Part shown: positions 32,121-41,934 of the stretch, in pieces
How positions within the stretch are numbered: position 1 is the stretch's first letter
How the letters are laid out: each line of letters starts with the position of its first letter
Source of the DNA: Prorocentrum cordatum
Taxonomy: Eukaryota; Sar; Dinophyceae; Prorocentrales; Prorocentraceae
Assembly: GCA_963575745.1 (NCBI GenBank)
Contig: CAUYUJ010015714.1
Span: forward strand, 200,001-264,000
Direction of reading: 5' to 3'
DNA length: 64,000 nt
The notes under the pieces: model-generated
Databases searched by the model: none
Seen by the model: only the letters and a program-made list of their open reading frames with translations
What the model was told of the DNA's origin: nothing
Position numbers and translations under genes: made by a program

Positions 32121-32937
32121 GATCAAGGATGGATTGCCCATGCGGTGACACAGATTCCACGATAGATGGGATGCGGGAGTGCAGAGCCCCTTGTACTAGT
32201 AATGATTACAAATACTTTGGATTCGAGTGCGGCGATGTGCCCACATGACGACGACGGCTTTGGTTGGTCCGGCCTATCCGTTATCATACGGCAGATTGGA
32301 AGTGCGGCACCAGCACCGACTCCAGCATCAGCACCGACTCCAGCACAACTCCCAGTTCGACTGCGTCTTCTACTCCACCTGATCGGCGCTAGGCACGCTT
32401 GGGGGGCCTGACTCGGAGTGCCATGGGCGGCCGGTGCTCTGCGCCTCCCCCCTGTTCCTCCCTCCTCTCGTCTTCTTTTCTTGCGGTTTTGGGGGGCCGT
32501 CCAGCCCACGGTCGCGCGCACCCTGTCCTCCCCGCCCCTGCTTGGCAGGGATCGGGCAGGCATCGTGGCGCACGCCCTGCCACAACAGCTCAACTGTTCA
32601 CTGATCGCTGCTTTCGTTTTTCCTGTCCTTCTAGGTTGCTCGTGTGGGACCCTGTGCGTGTACCGACTACAGGTTGGTTTGCGCGCGCCCGAGTTCATTC
32701 CCCCTCTCCTGCTTCCTCCTCCTCCCCTCCCCTCCTCTGCTGGCTTTCCCCCTGGTGCGATAGGTGTGGGAGTCATACTCTTATCATTTGCGTAGCTGCA
32801 CGGCCCATTGACCTACAATGTGGTAGGCTCGTGCCCGCTGGTTGTGTGTGTGCGGCTTTTGCATTACGCTGGTCGCTTGGACCGCTGGGGGGCCCACACA
32901 TCGCCTGGGTCTTTTTCCATTGCCCGCCTCTTGTGCT
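32121..32937. other. No supported feature
   Basis: Unremarkable sequence with pyrimidine-rich patches around 32440 and 32700. Overlapping ORFs of up to 217 codons occur on both strands without recognised motifs. Confidence 0.35.
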
Positions 32938-32985
32938 CGCTCCTCCTCCTCCTCCTCCTCCTCCTCCTCCTCCTCGTCCTCCTCC
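32938..32985. repeat. (TCC)n microsatellite
   Basis: About 15 TCC triplets. Confidence 0.95.
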
Positions 32986-33319
32986 CCGGGCCACGTGATC
33001 TTTCGATCCGCCTGGCGGCCGGCAGCCATGCTAGAGCACCATCCAGCTTTCCCAACGCAGCTCTTTCGGGAGCAGCGCCCTCTGCGATCTGTCGCATGCT
33101 GACCAGAGGTTCGTTCACCAAGGGGCGGCCAAAAAAATACGCTACCGAGGAACCCCCCATACTTAATTTAAATCTTATGTGTTTGCTCAAGTTCATAATA
33201 TATGCGCAATTCTGAGTTCTGAGCCCTCGTCGCGAATGTTCCCCTATGTGTCATCCAACGCCATATTGCTTGAACCTCCTCCCTCTTCCTAGCCTTCTAT
33301 CCTCCATCGAGGACAGATT
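32986..33319. other. No supported feature
   Basis: Unique sequence with a locally AT-rich patch (33150-33215). Nothing recognised. Confidence 0.35.
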
Positions 33320-34765
33320 CGAGCCAGCCAGCGGCAGCGGTGAGGGACCACCCCTGCGCACCCCCTGTGGCGTCGAGAAAGTGCCACGCCTGCTATGCCC
33401 TGGGCGACCGTCGTGCATAGCGGCCGCGGTGAGGGACCCCCCCCCGCGCACCCCCTTATGGTGTCGAGAAGGTGTCACGCCTGCTATGCCTTTGACGACC
33501 GTCGTGCATGGCGGCCGCGGTGAGGGACCACCCCCTGCGCGCCCCCGATGGTGTCGAGAAAATGCCACGCCTACTATGCCCTGGACGACCGTCGTGCGTA
33601 GCGGCCGCGCTGAGGGAGCCCCCCTTGCGCACCCCCTATGGCGTCGGGAAAATGCCACGCCTGCTATGCCCTGGACGTACGTCGTGCATGGCGGCCGCGG
33701 GGAGGGACCACCCCTTGCGCGCCCCCGATGGTGTCGAGAGAATGTCACGCCTGCTATCCCCTGGACGACCGTCGTGCGTAGCGGCCGCGCTGAGGGACCA
33801 CCCCCTTGCGCACCCCTTATGGTGTCGAGAAAATGCCACGCGTGCTATGCCCTGGACGACCGTCGTGTATAGCGGCCGCGGTGAGAGACCACCCCCCGCG
33901 CACCCCCTTATGGTGTCGAGAAGGTGCCACGCCTGCTATGCCCTTGACGACCGTCGTGCATAGCGGCCGCGGTGAGGGACCACCCCTTGCGCACCCCCTA
34001 TGGTGTCGAGAAAATGCCACGCCTGCTATGCCCTGGACGACCGTCGTGTATAGCGGCCGCGGTGAGGGACCACCCCCTGCGCAGTGTCACGCCCGCTATG
34101 CCCTGGACGACCGTCGTGCATGGCGGTCGCGGTGAGGGACCACCCCCTGCGCACCCCCTATGGTGTCGAGAAAATGCCACGCCTGCTATGCCCTGGACGA
34201 CCGTCGTGTATAGCGGCCGCGCTGAGGGACCACCCCCTGCGCACCTTCTATGATGTCGAGAAACTGCCACGCCTGTTATGCCCTGGACGGCCGTCGTGTA
34301 TAGCGGCCGCGCTGAGGGACCACCCCTTGCGCCCCCCTTTATGGTGTCGAGAAGGTGCCACGCCTGCTATGCCCTTGACGACCGTCGTGCGTGGCGGCCG
34401 CGCTGAAGGACCACCCCCTGCGCACCCCTTATCGTGTCGAGAAAATGCAACGCCTGCTATGCCCTGGACGACCGTCGTGTATAGCGGCCGCGGTGAGGGA
34501 CCACCCCCTGCGCACCCCCTATGGTGTCGAGAAAGTGCCACGCCTGCTATGCCCTGGGCGACCGTCGTGCATAGCGGCCGCGGTGAGGGACCACCCCTTG
34601 CGCACCCCCTATGGTGTCGAGAAAATGCCACGCTTGTTACGCCTTGGACGACCGTCGTGCATGGCGGCCTCGGTGAGGGACCACCCCGTGCGCATCCCCT
34701 ACGGTGTCGAGAAAATGCCACGCCTGCTATGCACTGGACGACCGTCGTGCATAGCGGCCGCGCTG
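33320..34765. repeat. ~91-bp satellite, 16 units with NotI-type GCGGCCGC
   Basis: Units read GTGAGGGACCACCCCCTGCG, CACCCCCTATGGTGTCGAGA, AAATGCCACGCCTGCTATGC, CCTGGACGACCGTCGTGCAT, AGCGGCCGC. GTCGTG landmarks recur every 90 to 92 bp except for one shortened unit at about 34079-34108. Units are highly similar, so amplification is recent. The period is not a multiple of three, yet no frame gains frequent stops, giving many false ORFs. Confidence 0.95.
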
Positions 34766-34900
34766 AGCTGTGCCGTGCCGAGCTGAGCTGTGCTGTCCTG
34801 TGCTGAGCTGAGCTGAGCCGAGCTGTGCCGTGCTGAGCTGAGCTGAGCTGTGCTGAACTGTGCTGTGTTGTGCTGAGCTGTGTGAGCAGGGGAAGAGGGA
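34766..34900. repeat. GAGCT/GTGCT pentamer satellite
   Basis: Degenerate 5-bp units (GAGCT, GTGCT, GTGCC, GTCCT) start exactly where the 91-bp satellite ends, growing out of its final GCGCTGAGCTG. Confidence 0.88.
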
Positions 34901-34987
34901 GGTGAGGTGAGTAAGCGCGGGTGCGACGAGGCATGGAAGAGAACCATAACCCCACTAAGCATGTGGGGAACAAAAAAACATGTTGGG

Positions 34988-35118
34988 TCTGTTTTCCACC
35001 TCCACCACCATAAGTTGGAAGAGGGGAGGAGGTGGAGGATGAGGAAGAGGAAGACGAGGAGGAGGAGGAGGAGGAACTTCTCCCCTTCCTACTTATGGTG
35101 GTGGCGGTGGAAAGCAAG
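34988..35118. mobile_element. Foldback element, GGA-loop family, copy 1
   Basis: Left arm GTTTTCCACCTCCACCACCA then TAAGTTGGAAGAGGGG; right arm CCCCTTCCTACTTATGG then TGGTGGCGGTGGAAA, an imperfect inverted repeat of about 35 bp. The loop is GGA/GAAG-rich. The paralogue is at 59069-59205. No coding content. Confidence 0.65.
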
Positions 35119-35654
35119 CCCACCATACATGGCACGGGTGCTGAAGTTGTGGATTGTGTAGGAGCCACAGCGTGTGCCTCGATCTCGAAACGCTTTGCGA
35201 AGACGACTGCGGCGAACCACCGTCGCCCCTTGCCTTTTGGAAACGCCCGTGCGGCCAATCGCTGGGCCAAAGTCTGGCGGCCACGAGATTGAATGTGTGT
35301 TTCCCCAGTCGCTGTTCTTTGGGATGACACCTGGGAGAGAAAGAGAACGGAGGATAAACGGGAGAAGGAGGAGGAGGAGGAAGAGGAGGAGGAGGAGGAG
35401 GAGGAGGAGGAGGAATAGGAGGCCTCTTGAAGTCGTCTTGTTGCTTCATGGGGGGCTCTCTGGGAGCATGTTGGGGCCCTCAACCGCTGCTTACCCTGCT
35501 CCCGCCCCTCTGCCCTTTGGGCGCCACCGATGTCCAGCACCACTTCGCCCGCGCCCGCGAGAGCCTGGACGACAGCCCAAGCGCCGGGAGACTCCGGCGG
35601 ACCGGGTGGCAGTGCCCACCGCGTCCGTTCGTTGCTCGATGCATCGAGAAACGC
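35119..35654. other. No supported gene; (GGA)n at 35362-35416
   Basis: Unique sequence followed by a GGA tract (35362-35416). The frame at 35427 runs through the following hairpin and is not credible as a gene. Confidence 0.4.
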
Positions 35655-35835
35655 GAAGGCATACGCATAGGCTTCCGGAGGTCCGCGTTGATTTCTTGGA
35701 TCGGCGCTGGAGCCCCCTGGCGGCGCCTCCGTCGCCGCCCCTGGCGCGCTCCCGCGCGCCAGGGAGGGGCGTCCAGCGCCGATCCAAGAAGTCCGCGCGG
35801 ACCTCAGGGATTTGTTTCTGGTATGCAGTCGCTTT
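35655..35835. mobile_element. Hairpin element, GGATCGGCGCTGG family, copy 1
   Basis: Left arm: GCATACGCATAGGCTTCC, GGAGGTCCGCG, TTTCTTGGATCGGCGCTGGA, GCCCCCTGGCG. The right arm is its imperfect reverse complement: CGCGCCAGGGAGGGGCG, TCCAGCGCCGATCCAAGAAG, TCCGCGCGGACCTCA, and further out GGTATGCAGTCGC. Each arm is about 75-80 bp around a short GC-rich loop. A second copy lies in opposite orientation at 47885-47980. Confidence 0.72.
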
Positions 35836-36365
35836 GCTGTCTATTGCAGAGCCCGCGTGGTGTGCTGTGGCTGTGCGCAGTGGCTGCCACCCCTGCGGGT
35901 CAGGCGCTGTGCGGAAGCTGCTTCTGCGCGATCGCGCTTGAGCCAAGATCGTGTCGGAAGCGCACGGTGCTACTGCTCTTTGACAGCCAATGGAGTCCGC
36001 GACTGCAGCTTTGCCTCCAAGATGGAGGAGATGCAGAGGGAAACGCCTAGGATTCGTAGAGGGCTCGATTCCCATGCGCGGTTGCAGCGCGGTTGCGCGA
36101 CCACGTATTCCTTGCTTGAAGTTGCCCGAGATTCATATGATATTTCGAACCTTTAGCCGCGACCGTTGGAATAACTGACCGTTGGTAGGCACATTTCATG
36201 TACGTGGCACATTCGTTACAATGAGGCATGCATGGTGGTAGCGGTTGGCATGGTCCGACACTTGGTTCCGATTTTGTGACTGATACGGCGGTCTGGCTCA
36301 AATCCAGGTGCGTATGTGCGAAGTTTCGCGTTGCAGTTTCTCTTTTCGTCCCTCGCCCCGTGACC
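35836..36365. other. Upstream region of the cyclase gene; no feature recognised
   Basis: Unique sequence between the hairpin element and the predicted cyclase start. No promoter element can be assigned; dinoflagellate promoters generally lack a canonical TATA box. Confidence 0.3.
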
Positions 36366-36654
36366 ATGGGCCAGCAGTGTTCCATCCCTGGAGCTGGGAG
36401 TATCGAGAATCTGCTTTCGCCTCGTCGCCATGAGCCTGAGGTGCCGGACGTGGACGATATCTTGGTAGCGGACAAGGTTCGGGACGATCGAACTGGGTAC
36501 GGACAGGATGGGTACAAAGACCAACAGCAGTTCTTGTTCATTTTGAACAAGACTCGCTGTCCGCGCCGCTGCGGGCGTTGTTCACTGAAGACATGGAGCC
36601 GCCTGCCCATCAGCGGCCGCTGTCGATTTTGGACAACATTTGTTGCTGGGCATT
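36366..36654 (+). CDS. Class III nucleotidyl cyclase-like gene, exon 1
   Basis: The start ATG at 36366 gives MGQQCSIPGAG: Gly2 fits N-myristoylation and Cys5 palmitoylation, which would place the protein at a membrane. An acidic stretch (PEVPDVDDILVADKV) follows. The frame then shifts between about 36490 and 36530 into HFEQDSLSAPLRALFTEDME and SILDNICCWA. The exon ends TGG GCA TT before GTACCC. The shift is too tight for an intron (23 nt or so), so it is either an indel in a dying gene or an assembly error. Joining to 40451 over a GT-AG intron keeps phase (TT plus G, then TTT CCG TAC). The exon belongs to the cyclase because the frame continues into it, but this is inference without a transcript. 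Confidence 0.5.
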
Positions 36655-39600
36655 GTACCCATTTTTCCCCGACCTTGAGGAGGGGTTCCCCTTGTGTGTG
36701 TGCCCCTGGGGGGGTCTGGGGGGGGACCCCCCGGGGCCCCCCCCCGGCCACGGGGGGAACGCCGGCGGAAGCCGGCGGAAGACGGCCGCAATTTTGCAGA
36801 TGCGCTTCCGGGAGGCATGGGCGGCTCGAAGAGGGTCCGGAAGATGCTCCAAGAGGGCCACGAGTCGCCGACTGAACGGCCCAAGACGCCGAAGATGGCG
36901 TCCAGACGGCCCAGGGAGCCCCAAAGACGCCCCAAGAAGCCCCCTAATAGGCTTTCCAGGAGAGCCCGAAACATTAAAAATCATTGGTATTCCTTTAGTT
37001 TTTGATGGGTTTAGGGGGTTTTCGCATTTTCGATTTCCCGCCGCTCCAAGACGGCCCAAGAGATCCCAAAGAACGCCCCAAGACAGCCTCAGAGACCCGC
37101 AACAGAGCGCTCAGACGGCTCAAGACGTCCTCAAGACGACCCAAGAGGCCTCCAAGACGGCCTCACAACTGTTCCAGGCACGCCCCAAGAGAGCCCCCAG
37201 AGCGGAGGCAGGGGCCGATTTTTCGGGTTCTCCGCCCCAGTGACCCCTCCAGAAGCCCCCAGAGACACCCAATATGCCGTCCCGACGTCCAGGGAGCCCA
37301 GAAGACGCCCCGAGAGGCCCCCAACAGGCTTTCCAGAAGAGCCCGAAACGTAACAAATCTTCAGTTTCCCTTAGGTTTTTTGAATTTCGCCTGTTCGGCT
37401 TCCCGCCGCTCCAAGACGGCCCAAGATGCCCCAAAGAAAGCCCCAAGACAGCCTCAGAGACCCGCAACAGATCGCTCAGACGGCTCAAGACGTCCTCAAG
37501 ACGACCCAAGAGGCCTCCAAGACGGCCTCACAACTGTTCCAGGCACGCCCCAAGAGAGCCCCCAGAGCGGAGGCAGGGGCCGATTTTTCGGGTTCTCCGC
37601 CCCAGTGACCCCTCCAGAACCCCCCAGAGACGCCCAATATGGCGTCCCGACGTCCAGGGAGCCCAACAGACGCCCCGACAGGCCCCCAACAGGCTTTCCA
37701 GGAGAACCCGAAACGTAACACATCTTCAGTTTTACTTCGGTTTTGAAAGGATTTTTCGGTTTTCGCCTGCTCGGCTTCCCGCCGCTCCAAGACGGCCCAA
37801 GATGCCCCAAAGAACGCCCCAAGACAGCCTCAGAGACCCCCAACAGAGCGCTCAGACGGCTCAAGACGTCCTCAAGACGACCCAAGAGGCCTCCAAGACG
37901 GCCTCACAATTGCTCCAGGCACGCCCCAAGAGAGCCCCCGGAGCGGAGGCAGGGGCCGATGTTTCGGGTTCTCCGCCCCAGTGACCCCTCCAGAAGCCCC
38001 CAGAGACGCCCAATATGGCGTCCCGATGCCCCAGGGAATTCAAAAGACGCCCTGAGAGGCCCCCAAGACGCTTTCCAGGAGCCCGAAACATTAAAGGTCA
38101 TCGGTTGTCCTTAGGTTTTTGAGAGTTTTCGCCTGTTCGGCTTCCCGCCGCTCCAACACGGCCCAAGAGGTCCCAAAGAACGCCCCAAGAGAGCCTCAGA
38201 GATCCCCAAGAGAGCGCTCAGATGGCCCAAGACGTACTCAAGACGGCCCCAGAGGCCTTCAAGACGGCCTCCCAAGCGCCACAGGCACGCCCCAAGAGAG
38301 CCGAAGAGAGCCCCTGGAGCGGAGGCAGGGGCTGATTCTTCGGGTTCTCTGCCCCAATGACCCCTCCTGAGGCCCCCAGAGGTTCCCAAGAAGCCCCCAA
38401 GAGGCCCCAATAACCCCTGCAGAGGCCCCCAAAGGCCCCCAAGAACCCTCCAGAGAGCAAGCCTCCATAAGCGCCCAAGATGGGCCGAGCACTACCCCAG
38501 GAGAGCCCCAGGACTGCTGGAGGCGCCTCGACAAAGCTTCACAGCGTCAAACTGACAACACGGGAACCTGATAAGATCCCAAGTGACGCCCAAGAAGACC
38601 CCAAGAGGCCTCAAGGCCTCAAGACGCCTCCAGAAAGCCCCGACAAGCCCCCAAGAGAGCCCCAGGACTGCCCCAAGATTTCAGGACTGCTGGAGGCGCC
38701 TCGACAAAGCGTCAGAGCGACAGACGGACAGCCCCAGGACTCCCTCAGGAGGGCCCCAGGACGGCTGAAGGACCCGAGGAGGCCCCAAGAGGCCCCCAAG
38801 CATCACAACGACAAACGGACAGCCCGAGACTTCCTAGCTTGTATGGAATTTTCCTGAGCTCACCTTACGCTTTACGAGGTTTTCAGCAAGTCGCCAGACG
38901 CGCCCAACAGGGCATCAGGACAGACCCAAGAGGGCCCCACGACGGCTGGAGGCGCCTCGACAAAGCGTCACGGCGTCAAAAGGACAACACGGGAACCAAT
39001 GCAATGGGCGTTAAGCAGCACAGCCTCAGTCGGACCACACGGGAGCCAATGTAATGCGCATTATCGCTTTCCTCTTATGGGCTCGCAAGGAAACGAGCTG
39101 AGTTCACACCGTGGCTCGCATGGTCGCGTTCTGAGCTCACCTCCAAGATGCACCATTGTTTGTCTGGCCGCCTTTCCCCCTGGACAGTTGTCGCAGAGAA
39201 ACCTCAAGCGACTTTTCGTATTGCCAGACAGCCTCACAAGAAGCCTCCAGGAGGCTTCAATACGGTCGCATGCGGCTCCCGACCGCCGCAAGTTGTCCAA
39301 TACAGTCCTCATATAGACAGACACGTCCCTGACACAACCTCCAACCAAACCCGACGGCCCCCAGGAGACCCCAGATCCTCCAAACTCAATCTGCTCGCCC
39401 GTCATATGCAACCGCGCCCCATCCCTTACCTGCCGCTCGCATGGAAAAGTGATGAGCTCACCTCGTGACTCGCATGGTCGCGAGCTGAGCTCACCCCATG
39501 TGGCTCGCATGGGCACGTGCTGAGCTCACCTCTTAACTCGCCTAGCCGCGCACTTCCAAGACGCATCGTCGTTTTCTTGACCACCTTTTCTTCAGAAGCG

Positions 39601-40450
39601 TTCCCGACACCACCTCTGACGAAATCCGAGGTTCTGGTTTCTCCGCTCCAATAACCTATCCACAGGCCCCCAGAAGCTCCCAAGAAGTTCCCAAGAGGTC
39701 CCAATAACCCCTGAAGAGGCCCCAATAGGCTCCCAAGAACATTCCCGAGGCCTCCATCAAGCCCCCCCAGCAGCGCCCAAGATGGGCGCAGCACTGCCCC
39801 AAGATAACCCCAGGACGGCTGGCGGTTCCTCGACAAAGCCTCACAGCCTCAAACGGACACCACGGGAACTTGATGAGACCCCAAGAGACCCCCAAGAAGA
39901 CCCCAAGAGGCCCCAGGACTGCCCCAAGACCCCAGGACTGCTGGAAGCGCCTCGACAAATCACCAGAGCGACACACGGACAGCCCCAGGACTTCCTCAGG
40001 AGGGCCCCAGGACGGCTGAAGGACCTGAGGAGGCCCCAAGAGGCCCCCAAGACGACCCCAACAAGCCTCACGACCTCACCACGCCTCCAGGAAGCCCCCA
40101 GAAGCGCCCAAGAGGGCCCCAGGGCTGCCCCACGACTCCAGGATTGCTGGAAGTGCCTCGACAAAGCCTCACAGCGGCAAACTGACAGCCCCGAGACATC
40201 CTAGCTCGTGTGGTAATTTCGTAATGTCCTGAGATCACCTTAGGAGGTGTCCACCAAGAGCCCAGAAGCGCTCAACAGGGCCTCAGGACAGCCACAAGAG
40301 GGCCCCTCGCCTCGACAAAGTGGCACAGCGTCAAACGGACAACACGGGAACCAGTATAATGCGTCCTATATGCATCATCTTTTTCGTTGTTCTCTGTCTC
40401 GCAATTCACGCCCACTTGTCCTCCAAGGTCGGGGTTCGTGACAATATCAG
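36655..40450 (+). repeat. 3.8-kb intron 1 of the cyclase gene, formed by an expanded repeat-family member
   Basis: Begins GTACCCATTTTTCCCCGACC and ends AAGGTCGGGG...ACAATATCAG. The 10-mer GTACCCATTT at 36655 recurs at 40457 just inside exon 2, consistent with a target-site duplication, and TACCCATTT is read as YPF in the same frame on both sides. The interior matches the 0.9-kb members at 17699 and 50351 at both ends (GCGGAAGCCGGCGGAAGACG near 36770; GCGTCAAACGGACAACACGG near 40330). It has grown by tandem units (37035-38470) and other CCCCAAGAGGCCC minisatellites. A 37-bp GAGCTCACCTC...CTCGCATGG repeat lies at 39095-39545. Confidence 0.68.
37035..38480. repeat. Four tandem ~370-bp units inside the cyclase intron
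   Basis: Units start at TTCCCGCCGCTCC: 37035, 37400, 37776 and 38142 (spacings 365, 376 and 366). Each holds AAGACGGCCCAAGAGGCC minisatellite, then CGGAGGCAGGGGC and TTCGGGTTCTCCGCCCCA. Adjacent units are highly similar, so amplification is recent. Confidence 0.88.
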
Positions 40451-40958
40451 GTTTCCGTACCCATTTCGGGCGTCCAAAAAGGTCGACACGGAGGCTTTGT
40501 TCAGACGGTTGCAGGCAGTTGAAGGAGACCAGGCAGAGCAGGACAAGTTGTTTGAGAGGTTGCAGCAACAGGGAGCGTCGATGATAGCGACTGTTGATTT
40601 CGATGAGCCTGACACCGATCGGAAGTTGCAGGTCCTGGAGTATCTGAGAGCTCTGTTTGCTCTCCGCGTTTGGGATGACAACGTTCGCCTCGTCAAATCA
40701 GACGGCAGCCGTTTCTTCGTTTTCGCAAAAAGCGCAGGGGAAGCTCTCGAGGCGGCTTTCCTAATGAGGAAACTGTTGGTCTCGTTCCACACCTGGGTCG
40801 GCGATTTCCTCTCAGATGGTGCGCAAGGCAGCGGGTCTGTCGGCTGCTCGCCTTGCTGCAGGGCGTCCAGGCGCAATGGAAGGAATCGGGGGGCTCTCCC
40901 GAAGGCAGCAACCCTGAAAGCCGGGATCCACCACGGAAGCATTCTCCTGATTGAAGAG
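40451..40958 (+). CDS. Class III nucleotidyl cyclase-like gene, exon 2 (first cyclase homology domain)
   Basis: Reads FPYPFRASKKVDTEALFRRL, a short helical linker, then a divergent cyclase homology domain: SMIATVDFDEPDTDRKLQVL, SDGSRFFVFAKSAGEALEAA, FLMRKLLVSF and LKAGIHHGSILLIEE. The fold order (beta1 with Asp, GSRFF in place of GDE, then the GIHHGSIL strand) matches class III cyclases. The second metal Asp appears lost (SDGSRFF). The exon ends GAA GAG before GATCGGGCGG. Class III cyclases make cAMP or cGMP from ATP or GTP, and tandem domains in one chain normally form a single active site. Confidence 0.68.
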
Positions 40959-41136
40959 GATCGGGCGGGTGGTGATGGGAGTGGCCAAACTTGGGGTTGA
41001 AGAAAAGGGCCCTCAAGGGGCCCTTATTGCCCCTTTTGGACCCAGCTGGTGCCCAAAAGGGGTCCTAATAGCTCCTTTGCAGCCTTTTTCTTCCCCCCCC
41101 CATGTGGGCCAGCCCCCATGACCACCCGGCCGAGAG
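40959..41136 (+). mobile_element. 178-bp introner-like intron 2 of the cyclase gene
   Basis: Inverted termini: CGGGCGGGTGGTGATGGG (from 40962) and CCCCCATGACCACCCGGCCG (ending 41132), about 20 of 24 positions complementary. Flanking AGAGGA direct repeats lie at 40955-40960 and 41133-41138. Removal between GAG and GAC (GA...AG) rejoins LLIEED to CYGTPVNVASK, exactly completing the conserved cyclase motif. Unspliced, the frame hits a stop at about 40998. The interior carries an AGGGCCCTCAAGGGGCCCTT hairpin. Confidence 0.75.
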
Positions 41137-41934
41137 GACTGTTATGGCACCCCCGTGAACGTGGCGTCGAAGATCGGGGAGGATCTCGCATTGCCGGGCG
41201 AGATCATGGTCTCGGCGTCCTCCGCCCAGAATGCAGAGGATGCCCGCCTGCAGAGCTTGCTGAGCAGTCTTGTCTTGGAGCCGAAGCAGACAGAGATATC
41301 AGGGGTCTCCCTAGATTACTGCCAGGTCACAGCCAAGATTAGTATCGAGGATGGGGACGCTGTTGCAATGCCAGCAACAGCAGAAGTCGAAGAGTTTCTC
41401 CGCGGCACTGGTTCCTCAGACCTGGTCGTGTCAGAGCTTGTCATCATGACCACAGACATGAGCGGTTTCACCCGTCTCAGCAAGCAGTATGGGATTCTGC
41501 ATTTTCTCAGGCTTGTTTTCAAGGCGCGAGCCATCATACTACCAGCTCTTCAGAAGCATGGTGGATGGAAGATCAAATATGAAGGAGACAATATCATCGC
41601 AGCATTTCCAGGTGTTGATGACGCCATCGCATGTATCCACGCAGTCGTGGAACAGGTGCGCGAATACAACGTCACCCGCGAAAAGGATTTTCAGATACGG
41701 ATGGGTTTCGGAGTGGACGTCGGACAGGTTCATTGCTCAGGGCACGACATTTTCGGCAGCGCTTTCGATTGTAGCTTCAAGCTGGCAGAGGACATCGCAG
41801 AAGTTGGCGAGGTATTGGTGACCGAGCGAGTCAAAGCAGCTGGCTGGCCCACAGTCCCGGGTTGCAAGCTGTCTGATGGGAAGTTGTTGGAAGAAGGCAA
41901 TGTGAAGTTTTTTGCGCTGACATTTCCTGCTTGA
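41137..41934 (+). CDS. Class III nucleotidyl cyclase-like gene, exon 3 (second cyclase homology domain)
   Basis: Completes domain 1 with CYGTPVNVASKIGEDLALPG (the Asn of the VNxAS motif is present; the usual Arg is Lys), then a linker and a well-preserved domain 2. This has TTDMSGFTRLSKQYG with metal Asp (41455), WKIKYEGDNIIAAF with Lys and the second metal Asp (41587), FQIRMGFGVDVGQV, and FGSAFDCSFKLAED, where Asn and Arg of the transition-state motif are replaced by Asp and Lys. Stop at 41932. Domain 2 supplies metal ligands and domain 1 the Asn, so one composite active site is plausible. GC is lower and codon use more even than in the surrounding repeats, as expected of a real gene. The downstream ORF alone is 259 codons with no stop. 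Confidence 0.75.
   Translation, partial: DCYGTPVNVASKIGEDLALPGEIMVSASSAQNAEDARLQSLLSSLVLEPKQTEISGVSLDYCQVTAKISIEDGDAVAMPATAEVEEFLRGTGSSDLVVSELVIMTTDMSGFTRLSKQYGILHFLRLVFKARAIILPALQKHGGWKIKYEGDNIIAAFPGVDDAIACIHAVVEQVREYNVTREKDFQIRMGFGVDVGQVHCSGHDIFGSAFDCSFKLAEDIAEVGEVLVTERVKAAGWPTVPGCKLSDGKLLEEGNVKFFALTFPA

Noticed and set aside
31446-32165. Pro/Thr/Ser-rich surface-like protein
   Set aside because: Composed of a 24-bp minisatellite, interrupted by unrelated sequence, with all frames open; no signal peptide or anchor is supported.
33246-34806. Multiple ORFs of 150-240 codons
   Set aside because: They shift frame with each 91-bp satellite unit and exist on both strands.
34248-35543. 431-codon minus-strand ORF
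   Set aside because: Spans the 91-bp satellite, the pentamer satellite and a foldback element in one frame, so it is chance openness.
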